64,000 nt of DNA from Catellatospora tritici. GTDB lineage: Bacteria > Actinomycetota > Actinomycetes > Mycobacteriales > Micromonosporaceae. Location of the stretch: NCBI RefSeq assembly GCF_019083965.1, contig NZ_JAHRCY010000004.1, positions 327,236 through 391,235 on the forward strand, in the 5' to 3' direction. How positions within the stretch are numbered: the first letter of the stretch is position 1; every line of letters begins with the position of its first letter. Shown piece after piece: positions 49,314-58,369 of the stretch. Made by a program: the position numbers and the translations under genes. Below the pieces are notes generated by a model that saw nothing but the letters and a program-made list of their open reading frames with translations, made no database searches and was not told the origin of the DNA.

Positions 49314-51488
49314 CTAGGGCGCCATCTTCGCCCCGACGCCGGGCCGGGTCGGGGTCAGGAACGTGGTGCCGGGCAGTGTGCCGTCCGGGCGGCGGGGACC
49401 CTCGGCCGCGGCTGGATCGGCGCTGCGCAGCAGCGCCACGGTCCAACCGCTCTGGTTCCACGAGTTGCCGCTCTCGTGGGCGGTGTCGCCCCGGTTGTCG
49501 TCGCGGCCGTTGCCCAGCGCCAGGTTCGCCTCCAGTACCGAGGGGGAGTACCAGAACGCGAACCCGTCGCCGCCGTTGCGGAACGCCGTGTTGCCGGTGA
49601 CCGTGATCGCACCGGGGTTGTTCTGCTCGGTGAAACCGTAACTGGCGTTGTCCCAGGCGGCGTTGTCCCGCACGACGTGCCTGGCGGCCGGCACCGGGTC
49701 GCCGCCGCCGAGCTTGAACCCGGTGCCCGCCCCGGCGAAGTCGGCCAGGCCCCACCGGTTGACGCCGTTTCCGTACGCCCAGTTGCGCTCCACCGTCACC
49801 GGGTCGGCGAACCCGCTGAGGTCGACGCCGTCGTCGGCGTTGCGGAAGGCGCGGCAGCCGCGGATCACGTTGCCCGCGCCGTCGCCGTCCTTGAACGCGA
49901 CCCCGTCGGCGTTGGCGCCGTGCGCGGCGTCATCGTGGTTGTCGTGGAAGTCACTGTCGAGCACCCGGTTGCCGACCGTGCCGGGCCCGCGCAGCACCAA
50001 CCCGGTGGCGCCGTTGTCGTGCATCGACAACCGCTGGAAGACGGAGCCGCGGCAGCTCACGCAGACGTACGGGAACGTCTTGGCGTGCTGCACGGTCAGG
50101 CCCTGCACGGTCCAGTACGACGCGCGCTGGGTCACGTACCACTGGTTGTCGCGGATCGTGGTCGCGTCCAGCACCGGCTGCTCGTCGCGGTAGTTGCTCA
50201 GGGTGATCCGCTGCGACTCGGTGCCGCTGGTGGTGATGGTGACCGGGCCGGTCGCCCGGTAGGTGCCGCCACGCAGCGCGATGGTCTGACCGGGCCGGAC
50301 CAGTTCGACGGCGCGGTTCAGGCTGGCCAGCGGGGCGGTGAGCGTGCCCGGGTTGGTGTCGCTGCCGCCGGGTGCCACGTACAGTTCGGCCGCGGCCACA
50401 CCGGTGACCGGTCGGGCCGCCGCCGCGGGTGCTCGTGACGGGCTCGGTGACGCGCTCGGGCTCGGCGCGGTGGCGGGCGCGGATGCCGAGGGTGTGGGCT
50501 GGGGCGGGTCGGCCTTTGCCGCAGGCGGGGACGCGGGCAGGTAGTGGACGGCGAGCACCGCCGCCGCAGTCGCCGCGGCCAGCGACGATCCGCCGATGAC
50601 GGCCGTCTTGGCGCTCAGTCCGGCGACGCCTCGGCGCAGCCAGTCGCCCACCGCCAGGCCGACCGAACCGGCGTTGGTGGCGACCGCACCCGTGCTCAGC
50701 AGCCCGGCGACCTTCGCCGCCAGGGCCACCGGGACCGGCAGCAGCGTGGCCCCGGTCAGCAGTCGTTCGGCGGGCACCAGCGGCGCCAGGCGTCCGGCGC
50801 ACACCGCGCAGTCCTGGACGTGCTGCTCGGCCCGGCGCAGCGACAGCGGACCCTGACGGCGCCGAGGATCTCGGGCGGCCGTGTCCAGGCCGGGGCAGCG
50901 CGGATCGGCCCGCCACGCCTGCACCACCTGCCGGGCCAGGTCGAGCTGCGCCTTCATCCGCTGCACCCGGACCGCCGCGTGGGCGACGGTGATGCCCAGC
51001 GCCGCCGCCAGATCGGTGCGGGTCAGCACACCGGCCACCTCCTGCCACCACAGCGCGAGCAGGCTCTGCTCGGTCGGGGTGAGCCAGCGGGTGGCCGCCG
51101 CGACCTCGCGCCGCTGGGTCGACAGGCTGACGCTGGCCAGGGTCTCGCCCTCCGGATCGGCGGCGGGGTCGGGCAACTCGGTCCAGTCGGCCAGCTGCCG
51201 CAGGCGGGCCTGGGCGGTGCCGCGGGCCCGTCCCCGCTCCTGGGTCTGCCGGACCGCGATGGCGATCAGCCAGGAACGGAACCGGTCCGGGTCGCGCAGC
51301 CTCGGCAACGCCGCCACGGCGCGCAGCATCGTCTCCTGCACCACGTCGTCGGTGTCCGGGTGCCCGTCGAGGGCGCGACCGACCACGTTGTACACCAGCG
51401 AAAGGTGGGCGGCGAACAGCTCCTGGCGCGCACGGGGGTCACCGGCCTGCGCCGCGCGGACCAGTCCGGTGTCGGGGGCGGGATTCAT
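49314..51488 (-). CDS. ECF sigma factor fused to transmembrane segment and extracellular pectate-lyase-like domain
   Basis: A 724-residue fusion protein. Residues 10-85 form sigma region 2 (LFAAHLSLVYNVVGRAL, DTDDVVQETMLRAV) and 125-190 region 4. A zinc anti-sigma-like motif HVQDCAVC (His223, Cys227, Cys230) follows. There is then one transmembrane helix near 295-317, a Pro/Ser linker, and from about 370 a right-handed beta-helix domain (YVAPGGSDTNPGTLTAPLAS, then DGVDLSGFADPVTVERNWAYG) as in family 9 pectate lyases. So a cytoplasmic sigma factor is tethered to a surface pectin-binding domain. Start uncertain: 51488, or an ATG at 51542. It is divergent from pectin-degradation genes. Confidence 0.9.
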   Translation of the reverse strand: MNPAPDTGLVRAAQAGDPRARQELFAAHLSLVYNVVGRALDGHPDTDDVVQETMLRAVAALPRLRDPDRFRSWLIAIAVRQTQERGRARGTAQARLRQLADWTELPDPAADPEGETLASVSLSTQRREVAAATRWLTPTEQSLLALWWQEVAGVLTRTDLAAALGITVAHAAVRVQRMKAQLDLARQVVQAWRADPRCPGLDTAARDPRRRQGPLSLRRAEQHVQDCAVCAGRLAPLVPAERLLTGATLLPVPVALAAKVAGLLSTGAVATNAGSVGLAVGDWLRRGVAGLSAKTAVIGGSSLAAATAAAVLAVHYLPASPPAAKADPPQPTPSASAPATAPSPSASPSPSRAPAAAARPVTGVAAAELYVAPGGSDTNPGTLTAPLASLNRAVELVRPGQTIALRGGTYRATGPVTITTSGTESQRITLSNYRDEQPVLDATTIRDNQWYVTQRASYWTVQGLTVQHAKTFPYVCVSCRGSVFQRLSMHDNGATGLVLRGPGTVGNRVLDSDFHDNHDDAAHGANADGVAFKDGDGAGNVIRGCRAFRNADDGVDLSGFADPVTVERNWAYGNGVNRWGLADFAGAGTGFKLGGGDPVPAARHVVRDNAAWDNASYGFTEQNNPGAITVTGNTAFRNGGDGFAFWYSPSVLEANLALGNGRDDNRGDTAHESGNSWNQSGWTVALLRSADPAAAEGPRRPDGTLPGTTFLTPTRPGVGAKMAP

Positions 51489-51626
51489 CGGCGAGCCGTT
51501 TCCGGGATGGGACGGGGGTCCGGTGCGGGGCGCGGGCGCCATCGTGGCACAGCGTCGAGTTTGTTGTAAAGACTGCGTGAAGTCTCTGCTATCCGCAGGT
51601 CAACGCCGTACCGGGAAAGAATCTTG

Positions 51627-51646
51627 TTCGGATTGTGTTATCCGAA
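51627..51646. promoter_or_regulatory. Inverted-repeat operator candidate in the divergent pectin promoter region
   Basis: A perfect inverted repeat TTCGGAT-6-ATCCGAA lies in the 337-bp gap (51489-51825) between the sigma-fusion gene and the pectate lyase gene. A related direct element, TATCCGnAGGT, occurs at 51590-51600 and 51639-51649. The gap is otherwise featureless to me; a -10/-35 pair could not be assigned with confidence. Confidence 0.5.
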
Positions 51647-51825
51647 GGTGGCGCCATCCGTCTACTGCCGACGGCTGCACCGGTCCGCAGGACCGCGCCG
51701 CCGTCGGCAGGCCTGTCGCCCGGCAGGCGTGCCGACCCGCCGGACCGCGCGTCTGCCCTCCCTACGGCCAGAGGCGGCGGTCCCACCAGGTGCGCGCCTC
51801 GCGGGGCGCGCAGGAAGGCCATCCC

Positions 51826-53310
51826 ATGCCCGAACCGTCCCGTCCCCGTTCCCGGACCGCAACGCGACTGATCAGCGCCGCCGCGGTGCTGGTCGCCGTG
51901 CCCGCCGTGGTGGTCGGCGTGAACATGCTGCCCTCGCAGGCGGCCACCACACCGCTGCCCGGCGGCGTCTACACCGTGGTCGCCGGCGCCAGTGGCAAAT
52001 GCCTGGAGGTGCCCGGCAGCTCCACCGCCTCCGGCACCAAGCTGACCCAGGCCGCCTGCGCGGCCGGGGCCACCCGCCAGCAGTGGCGGGTCGCCACCGC
52101 TGGCAGCGCGTACAACCTCGTCAACGTCAACAGCGGCATGTGCGTCGACGTCCCCGGCGCCGCCACCACCTCCGGCACCCAGCTGCAGCAGTGGGGCTGC
52201 GGCTCGGCGCAGGCCAACCAGTCGTGGACCTTCACCGCCTCGGCCGCCGCGTCCGGCAAGTACCGCATCACCAGCGTCTCCAGCGCCCAGTGCGTCAGCG
52301 ACAAGGACGGCTCCACCGCGGGCAACAACCCGATCGTGCAGGAGACCTGCTCCGACGTCGCCCGGATGCAGTGGGCGTTCAACCTGGTCGGTGCCGCGCC
52401 CAGCCCGACCGCGTCCGGCCGGACCTGGTCCAACACCGCCGACGGGTTCGCCGCCGGGACGACCGGTGGCGCGGGCGGGGCGACCGTCACCGTCACCACG
52501 TACGCCGACCTGCTCGCGTACGCGACGTCGTCGTCGCCGTACACCATCCGGATCAACGCGGCGATCACCGTGCCCACCTTCGGTTACGAGATCCCGGTGA
52601 CCTCGAACAAGACCCTGATCGGGGTGGGTCGCAACGGCAAGATCCTGCACGGCGGGATCTTCCTCGGCATCGGGGTGCGCAACGTGATCATCCGGAACCT
52701 GACGATCGGCGAGACCGAGGTCGCCTCCGACGACCCCGACGACAAGGACTTCGACTACGACGGCATCCAGATGGACACCGCCGACCACATCTGGATCGAC
52801 CACAACCTGATCACCCACACCAACGACGGCCTGATCGACAGCCGCAAGGACACCACCTACCTGACCGTGTCCTGGAACGTGCTGTCCGACCACAACAAGA
52901 CCTTCGGCATCGGCTGGACCGACAACGTCACCGCGCGGATGACCATCCACCACAACTGGATCCACGACACCAACCAGCGCAATCCCAGCACCGACAACGT
53001 CGCCTACGCGCACCTGTACAACAACTACCTGCAGAACGTCACCTCGTACGGCAACCTGTCGCGCGGGGCCACCAAGATGGTGCTGGAGAACAGCTACTTC
53101 GCCAACGTGGCCAACCCGTACTACCCGGACACCACGGCCGCGCAGCTGGTGCAGCGGGGCAGCATCCTCGTCAACTGCACCGGCAAGGCGACGACCAACG
53201 GGTCGGCGTTCGACCCGTCGTCGTTCTACGCCTACACCCTCGACCCGGCCGCCAACGTGCCCGCGCTGGTCACCACGTACGCCGGTCCCCAGTCGAACAT
53301 CGGAGCCTGA
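51826..53310 (+). CDS. Secreted pectate lyase (PL1) with N-terminal ricin-type CBM13
   Basis: A 494-residue secreted enzyme. A signal peptide (LISAAAVLVAVPAVVVGVNM) is followed by a ricin-type beta-trefoil (about 40-185) with QxW-like repeats (TRQQWRV, NQSWTF, MQWAF). The PL1 pectate lyase domain runs from 200 on, with DGIQMDTADHIWIDHNLITH (calcium and vWiDH region) and HHNWIHDTNQRNPST (catalytic Arg region). It cleaves polygalacturonate by beta-elimination. AGGAAGG precedes the ATG at 51826. It is cotranscribed with the pectinesterase gene, which starts two bases after the stop. Confidence 0.93.
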   Translation: MPEPSRPRSRTATRLISAAAVLVAVPAVVVGVNMLPSQAATTPLPGGVYTVVAGASGKCLEVPGSSTASGTKLTQAACAAGATRQQWRVATAGSAYNLVNVNSGMCVDVPGAATTSGTQLQQWGCGSAQANQSWTFTASAAASGKYRITSVSSAQCVSDKDGSTAGNNPIVQETCSDVARMQWAFNLVGAAPSPTASGRTWSNTADGFAAGTTGGAGGATVTVTTYADLLAYATSSSPYTIRINAAITVPTFGYEIPVTSNKTLIGVGRNGKILHGGIFLGIGVRNVIIRNLTIGETEVASDDPDDKDFDYDGIQMDTADHIWIDHNLITHTNDGLIDSRKDTTYLTVSWNVLSDHNKTFGIGWTDNVTARMTIHHNWIHDTNQRNPSTDNVAYAHLYNNYLQNVTSYGNLSRGATKMVLENSYFANVANPYYPDTTAAQLVQRGSILVNCTGKATTNGSAFDPSSFYAYTLDPAANVPALVTTYAGPQSNIGA

Positions 53311-53311
53311 C

Positions 53312-54748
53312 ATGACCCGTACCCGTGCAATCAGGCCGCTGCCGGCCGCGCTGGCCCTGGTCGTGGTGGCGTCGGCGACGGCGCTGCTGCTGCCCGCCAC
53401 CTCGCAGGCGGCGGTCGCCCCGGTTGCGGGCGGCGTCTACACGCTGGTGCCCGGCGTCAGTGGCAAGTGCGTCGAGGTGCCCGGCTCCTCGACGGCCAGC
53501 GGCACCAAGCTGACCCAGGCCGCCTGCGCGGCCGGGGCCACCCGGCAGCAGTGGCGGGTCGTCGCGAACTCCGGCAAGTTCCAGCTGGTCAACATCAACA
53601 GCGGCATGTGCGTGGATGTGCCCGGCGCCTCCACCACCTCCGGCACCCAGCTGCAGCAGTGGGGCTGCGCGGCGCAGACCAACCAACTGTGGACCTTCAC
53701 CGCCTCGTCGGCGGCGTCCGGCAAGTACCTGGTGGTCAGCGCCGCGACCGCGCAGTGCGTCAGCGACAAGGACGGCTCCACCGCGGGCAACAACCCGATC
53801 GTGCAGGAGTCCTGCGCCGACATCGCGCGGATGCAGATCGCGTTCAACCTGGTCGGCACCGCGCCCAGCACCCCGCCGGGCACCCCGACGGTCGCCACCG
53901 ACGGCACCGGGCAGTACACCAGCGTCCAGGCGGCGATCAACGCGGTGCCCTCGGGCAACACCAGCCGCCGGGTCATCACGATCAAGGCGGGCACCTACCG
54001 CGAGACCGTGGTGATCCCGACCGACCGGCCGTACGTCACCCTGCAGGGTCTCGGCTCGTCGGCCGGCGCGACCGTGATCGTGAACAACCACAACGCCGCC
54101 GACGGCAGCGCCAACAACGGCTCGACGATCACGGTGTTCGGGCACGACTTCGCGGCGACCAACCTGACCGTCTCCAACGACTACGGCATCGGCGTGCAGG
54201 CGCTGGCGCTCAACCTCAACGTCGACCGGGGCAGGTTCGACAACATACGGCTGCTGGGCAACCAGGACACCCTGCTGGTGAACAACTCGGCCCGGGTCTA
54301 CTTCGTCAACTCCTACGTCGAGGGCACGGTCGACTTCATCTACGGCGGCGGCATCGCCGTCTTCAACGCCTGCCAGATCTACGAGAAGCGCACCACCGGC
54401 GGCCCGATCACCGCCGCCAGCACCCCCGCCGACCGGTTGTACGGCATCCTGATCTACAAGTCCACCGTCTCCGGCGCCACCGCCAACACCACCCAGCTCG
54501 GGCGGCCGTGGCGACAGGACGCGCAGGTGCTCTACCGCGAGTCCACCCTCACCAACACCATCAAGACCGCCCAGCCGTGGACCGACATGTCCACCAGCAC
54601 CTGGCAGAACGCCCGGTTCCTGGAATACCGCAACACCGGCGCCGGGGCGGGCGTCAACAGCAACCGGCCGCAACTGAGCGACGCCCAGGCGGCCAACTAC
54701 ACGCCGCAGAAGTACCTGGCCGGATCGGACGGCTGGAACCCGATCTGA
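53312..54748 (+). CDS. Secreted pectinesterase (CE8) with N-terminal ricin-type CBM13
   Basis: A 478-residue secreted enzyme. A signal peptide (ALALVVVASATALLLPATSQAA) is followed by a ricin-type trefoil nearly identical to that of the upstream pectate lyase. The CE8 domain follows, with GTYRETVVIP, LLGNQDTLL (Gln-Asp), GTVDFIYGGG (catalytic Asp) and LGRPWR (Arg). The enzyme removes methyl esters from pectin, producing the substrate of the lyase. It starts one base after the lyase stop codon; CGGAG is the ribosome-binding site. The trefoils were probably copied within the locus. Confidence 0.93.
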   Translation: MTRTRAIRPLPAALALVVVASATALLLPATSQAAVAPVAGGVYTLVPGVSGKCVEVPGSSTASGTKLTQAACAAGATRQQWRVVANSGKFQLVNINSGMCVDVPGASTTSGTQLQQWGCAAQTNQLWTFTASSAASGKYLVVSAATAQCVSDKDGSTAGNNPIVQESCADIARMQIAFNLVGTAPSTPPGTPTVATDGTGQYTSVQAAINAVPSGNTSRRVITIKAGTYRETVVIPTDRPYVTLQGLGSSAGATVIVNNHNAADGSANNGSTITVFGHDFAATNLTVSNDYGIGVQALALNLNVDRGRFDNIRLLGNQDTLLVNNSARVYFVNSYVEGTVDFIYGGGIAVFNACQIYEKRTTGGPITAASTPADRLYGILIYKSTVSGATANTTQLGRPWRQDAQVLYRESTLTNTIKTAQPWTDMSTSTWQNARFLEYRNTGAGAGVNSNRPQLSDAQAANYTPQKYLAGSDGWNPI

Positions 54749-54822
54749 CGTACGGCCGGTCCGCGCCGGGTGTCCGGGTCCGGCGCGGACCGGCCGCACC
54801 GCAGAGGTATTCGGGGATTTCC

Positions 54823-57150
54823 ATGACCGCATACACTCCCCGGGTGCAGTCGACCTCTCTCCGCCGCCCCGCGCTGACCGGCGCCGCCGCCCTGCTCGTC
54901 CTGCTCGCCACCGCGACGGCAGTGATGCTGGGCATGCGGCCGCCGTCGCCCGCGCCCGCGGCCGCCCCGGCCGACCGGTTCTCCGCCACCCGGGCGATGG
55001 AGCACGTGCGGGCCATCGCCGCCCAGCCGCACCCGAGCGGCACCGCCGCCCACGCCCGCGTCCTCGGGTACCTGGCGCAGCAGCTCGGCGGCCTCGGCTG
55101 GACGCTCGACCCGATCGTCGGCACCGCCGCCAACCCCCGCCTCGGCACGCCCGTCCCGATCGGACGCGTCACCACCCTGGTCGCCCGCCGCCCCGGCACC
55201 GCCGGCACCGGCACCGTCTACCTCACCGCCCACTTCGACTCGGTACGCACCGGACCCGGCGCCAACGACGACGCGGCCGGGGTCGCCGCGCTGCTGGAGG
55301 CCGCCCGTGCGCTCAGCCAGGGCCCCGGCGCCCGCAACGACCTCGCGCTGGTGCTCACCGACGGCGAGGAGCCAGGGCTGCTCGGCGCCCGCCTGTTCCT
55401 CGACACCCGCCACCCCGACCCGGCCGGGGCGGTGGTGGTCAACCTGGAGGCACGGGGGGACCGCGGACCCGCGCTGATGTTCGAGACCTCCGCCGCCAAC
55501 AGCTCGCTGATCGGCCACTACGCCGACACGCCCACGCCGCTCGGGTTCTCCCTGTCGGCCGAGGTCTACCGGCGGCTGCCCAACGACACCGACTTCACCG
55601 AGTGGCGCGACGCCGGATTCGCCGGACTCAACGTCGCCTACCTGGACGGATCACCGCGCTACCACACCCCGGGTGACTCGGCCGAGCACGTCGACGGCGC
55701 CAGCCTCCAGCACGAGGGCGAACTCGTGCTGGCCCTGGCCCGCTCGCTCGGCGACGCCGACCTGGCCCACCTCGACGACGGCGCCGACACCTACTTCTGG
55801 ACCCCGCTCGGCCTCGTGCGCTACCCGAACGGGCTGGTCCTGCCCCTCGCCGTCGCCGCGCTGCTCGCGCTGGCGGGACTGGTCACGCTGGCCCGCCGCG
55901 CCGGGCAGCTCAGCCTCGGCCGGTACGCCGTCGCGTTCGGCACGGGGCTGGTCCCCGTCATCGCGGCCGTGCTGCTCGCGGTCGCACTGTGGCAGCTCGC
56001 CGTCGCGCTCCGGCCGGAGTACGGGGCCTTCGTCCTCGGCGACACCTACGAACCGGGCTGGTATCGCGCCGCGCTGACCGGGGCCGCGCTGCTGGCAGCC
56101 GCTGGCTGGTGGCTGCTGATGCGGCGGCGGCTGGGCGCGGCGGCGCTGTCGGCCGGTGGGCTGACCTGGCTGGGGCTGCTGGGCTTGGCGCTGGCGCTGC
56201 TCGCGCCCGGCGCGTCGTACCTGTTCAGCCTGCCGGTGCTGGTCAGCGCGGTCGCGGGCGGTGTCGCGCTGGCCCGGCCGACCCTGGTGCCGTGGTGGCC
56301 GATCGCGGTGCAGGTGGGTGCGCTGGCGACGTTGCTCGTGACGGCGCCGGTGGTGGCGCTGCTCCATCCGGCGCTGGGGCTGGCTCTGGGCGCGGCCCCG
56401 GCCGCGCTGATCGCGCTGCTGGCCGTGCCCGCGCTGCCGCTGCTGGACCTGCTGGTACCCCGCCGCGCCGGGCTGGTCGCGGCGGTCGCGGCGGTGACGG
56501 TCGCGGCGCTGCTGGCCGCCGGGCTGGTCACCGACCCGGTCGACGCGGACCATCCGCGCCCGTCACACCTGCTCTACGCGTACGACGCGGACTCCGGCAC
56601 GGCCCGCTGGCTCTCGCCCGACGCCACCCCCGACGCCTGGACCACCGGTTACCTGACCGGGCGGGTGGAGTCGGTGGAACCGCAGTTCCCGACCCTGGTC
56701 GGCGGACTGCTGTCGGACTACCACACCGGCCCCGCTCCGACGATCGCCCTGGCGCCGCCGGAGCTGGCGATCAAGCCGGGCGCCACCGGCGCCGGGTCGG
56801 TCGTGTTCACATTGCGCTCCACCCGTTCGGCGGGGGTGCTGTCGTTCCACGTGGCCACGGACGGGCCGCAGCCGGTGGCCGCGACCGTGGACGGTGTCGA
56901 GGTGCCGGTCGACGGCGCGCCGGCGCGGCCCGGGAAGTGGGGCTGGGGGTTCGAGTTCCACGCCCTGCCGTCCGAAGGTATCGAGGTGAGGTTGCGCTTC
57001 GCGGGGTCCGGGCCGGTGACGGTGCGGGTGACCGACCGGACCGACGGTTTCGGCGACGTACCGGGACTGCGGCCGCGCCCGACCGGGCTGGCAGCGGGCC
57101 CGCTGCCCACCGACGCCACCCTGGCGGGTAAGACCTTCACGCTGCCGTGA
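54823..57150 (+). CDS. M28 family peptidase with multi-helix membrane domain
   Basis: A 775-residue membrane-anchored zinc aminopeptidase-like protein. One N-terminal helix is followed by the M28 domain: TAHFDSVRTGPGANDDAAG (His and bridging Asp), LTDGEEPGLLGA (Glu pair), NLEARGDRGP and PRYHTPGDS (His). Then come about eight hydrophobic helices (residues 350-580) and a C-terminal beta-rich domain. This layout resembles vacuolar/ER M28 proteases such as PFF1 and ERMP1. The ATG at 54823 follows GGGGA. It is probably unrelated to the pectin genes, though on the same strand 74 bases downstream. Confidence 0.88.
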   Translation: MTAYTPRVQSTSLRRPALTGAAALLVLLATATAVMLGMRPPSPAPAAAPADRFSATRAMEHVRAIAAQPHPSGTAAHARVLGYLAQQLGGLGWTLDPIVGTAANPRLGTPVPIGRVTTLVARRPGTAGTGTVYLTAHFDSVRTGPGANDDAAGVAALLEAARALSQGPGARNDLALVLTDGEEPGLLGARLFLDTRHPDPAGAVVVNLEARGDRGPALMFETSAANSSLIGHYADTPTPLGFSLSAEVYRRLPNDTDFTEWRDAGFAGLNVAYLDGSPRYHTPGDSAEHVDGASLQHEGELVLALARSLGDADLAHLDDGADTYFWTPLGLVRYPNGLVLPLAVAALLALAGLVTLARRAGQLSLGRYAVAFGTGLVPVIAAVLLAVALWQLAVALRPEYGAFVLGDTYEPGWYRAALTGAALLAAAGWWLLMRRRLGAAALSAGGLTWLGLLGLALALLAPGASYLFSLPVLVSAVAGGVALARPTLVPWWPIAVQVGALATLLVTAPVVALLHPALGLALGAAPAALIALLAVPALPLLDLLVPRRAGLVAAVAAVTVAALLAAGLVTDPVDADHPRPSHLLYAYDADSGTARWLSPDATPDAWTTGYLTGRVESVEPQFPTLVGGLLSDYHTGPAPTIALAPPELAIKPGATGAGSVVFTLRSTRSAGVLSFHVATDGPQPVAATVDGVEVPVDGAPARPGKWGWGFEFHALPSEGIEVRLRFAGSGPVTVRVTDRTDGFGDVPGLRPRPTGLAAGPLPTDATLAGKTFTLP

Positions 57151-57321
57151 CGTTCAGCCGAGGCCGCCCGGACGTCCCCGAGCCCGCCGGCCTCGGCTGG
57201 CAGATCGACCGCCAGCGGGGCGGCGGGCCTCCACGTGGCCGCAGGCAGGGCGCCGCAATAGGCTCGCGTGCGCGCTCGGTGGCATGCGACGATCTCGAAA
57301 TGACGACCACTCGAAAGGCCC

Positions 57322-57705
57322 ATGGCTCGTAGAGCACCGGCCAGAGTACGAGCCGACCTGCCTCGTCGCCGCCAGCCGGGCGAGCGCGTCCCGCTCGCCT
57401 CGAACATCTCCGCCCGAGGACTCGCCGAGATCGCGCGGCTGGAGCGACTCGAACTACGGCCAGGTGCCGTCTTCGAAGCTCTGCGCGGATGGGAGCGGTT
57501 CACCCACGCCGACGATGCCCGCCGGGTGCGGATCCGCGGCTGCGGCGAATCGGGCTGCTGCCCGGACCCGCTGACGGACCGGCTGCTGCTTGATCGCGTG
57601 CTGCCGGTCCTCCCACCGGCGGACGCGCGCTCGCTCCGGCAGCGGATCGACGCGATGGATTCCCGTATCCACGACTGGCAGGTCATCACCTGGCCATGGT
57701 CCTAG
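57322..57705 (+). CDS. Small conserved-looking protein
   Basis: A 127-residue soluble protein with a basic N-terminus (ARRAPARVRADLPRRRQPG), helical middle and a conserved-looking core, DDARRVRIRGCGESGCCPDP, containing three cysteines. It is of the kind annotated as hypothetical in many actinomycetes. I do not recognise a function. GAAAGG lies three bases before the ATG at 57322. Third-base G/C content supports it being a gene. Confidence 0.65.
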   Translation: MARRAPARVRADLPRRRQPGERVPLASNISARGLAEIARLERLELRPGAVFEALRGWERFTHADDARRVRIRGCGESGCCPDPLTDRLLLDRVLPVLPPADARSLRQRIDAMDSRIHDWQVITWPWS

Positions 57706-57725
57706 TACGGCAGCGGCACTCGGGC

Positions 57726-58190
57726 TTACCTGCGGTTGGCCAATTCGCCAGGCTGTACCTGCGCGCGTGCTGGAATCGAGACCGCCACCAGCAGGGCCAG
57801 CGCCCAGGTTGCCATGGCGCCCCATCCGACCAGCGCGCCTTCCTCCCTGCCGCCGGACTCGGCGAACTCCACGAGCAGCGCAGCCGTTCCGATCACCAGC
57901 GCCACGCCGCCGAGGAGCCCGGCCGGCAGCCGACGGCCACGGCTCCACACGGCGTGGCCCGCATAAGCGAGCAGGGCAGCGACGGCCGCGGTCACAGTCA
58001 GGAACAGGACGACGGCGACCAGGGCTGCGCCGCCCACGGTCGTGTCGTCTCGGCCGGTCAGACTGCCCGAAGCCAGCGCGAGGACAAAGAACGTCGCCGT
58101 CGCCGCCGCTCCCGCCGCGCACAACCAGGCCGCGACAAGGTGAGCCGTGTGCGGCCGCGTGGCGTGCGGCTTTCCTGAGGGTTCAGACAT
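57726..58190 (-). CDS. Small integral membrane protein
   Basis: A 154-residue protein with four predicted transmembrane helices (AHLVAAWLCAAGAAATATFF, GGAALVAVVLFLTVTAAVAA, LLGGVALVIGTAALLVEF and ATWALALLVAVSIP). No family is recognised. A leaderless start is likely. It converges with the plus-strand gene ending at 57705, 20 bases away. Confidence 0.7.
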   Translation of the reverse strand: MSEPSGKPHATRPHTAHLVAAWLCAAGAAATATFFVLALASGSLTGRDDTTVGGAALVAVVLFLTVTAAVAALLAYAGHAVWSRGRRLPAGLLGGVALVIGTAALLVEFAESGGREEGALVGWGAMATWALALLVAVSIPARAQVQPGELANRR

Positions 58191-58196
58191 GCGGGC

Positions 58197-58202
58197 AGCA
58201 TA
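58197..58202 (-). promoter_or_regulatory. -10 element of a probable leaderless transcript
   Basis: On the minus strand TATGCT ends six bases before the ATG at 58190. No Shine-Dalgarno sequence is present. Confidence 0.55.
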
Positions 58203-58369
58203 GCTCCCCGCTCGATGACTATCGATCGATTGCGGACCGTGGAGGTCCGCGCGGCGGAGGACGCCGACGGCGGTCAGCTACCGGCCGGAGTCCCGCCCGC
58301 GATCGCCACCCAGCGGCTGCCCGCCGACGCGTTCCGACCGGCGCCGCCCGAACGGGCCCCGCCGCGCGT

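Noticed and set aside
49104..50438. A 444-codon plus-strand frame starting with AAGGGG upstream
   Set aside because: Although a ribosome-binding-like site is present, the first 50 codons have low third-base G/C and most of the frame is antisense to the sigma-fusion gene.
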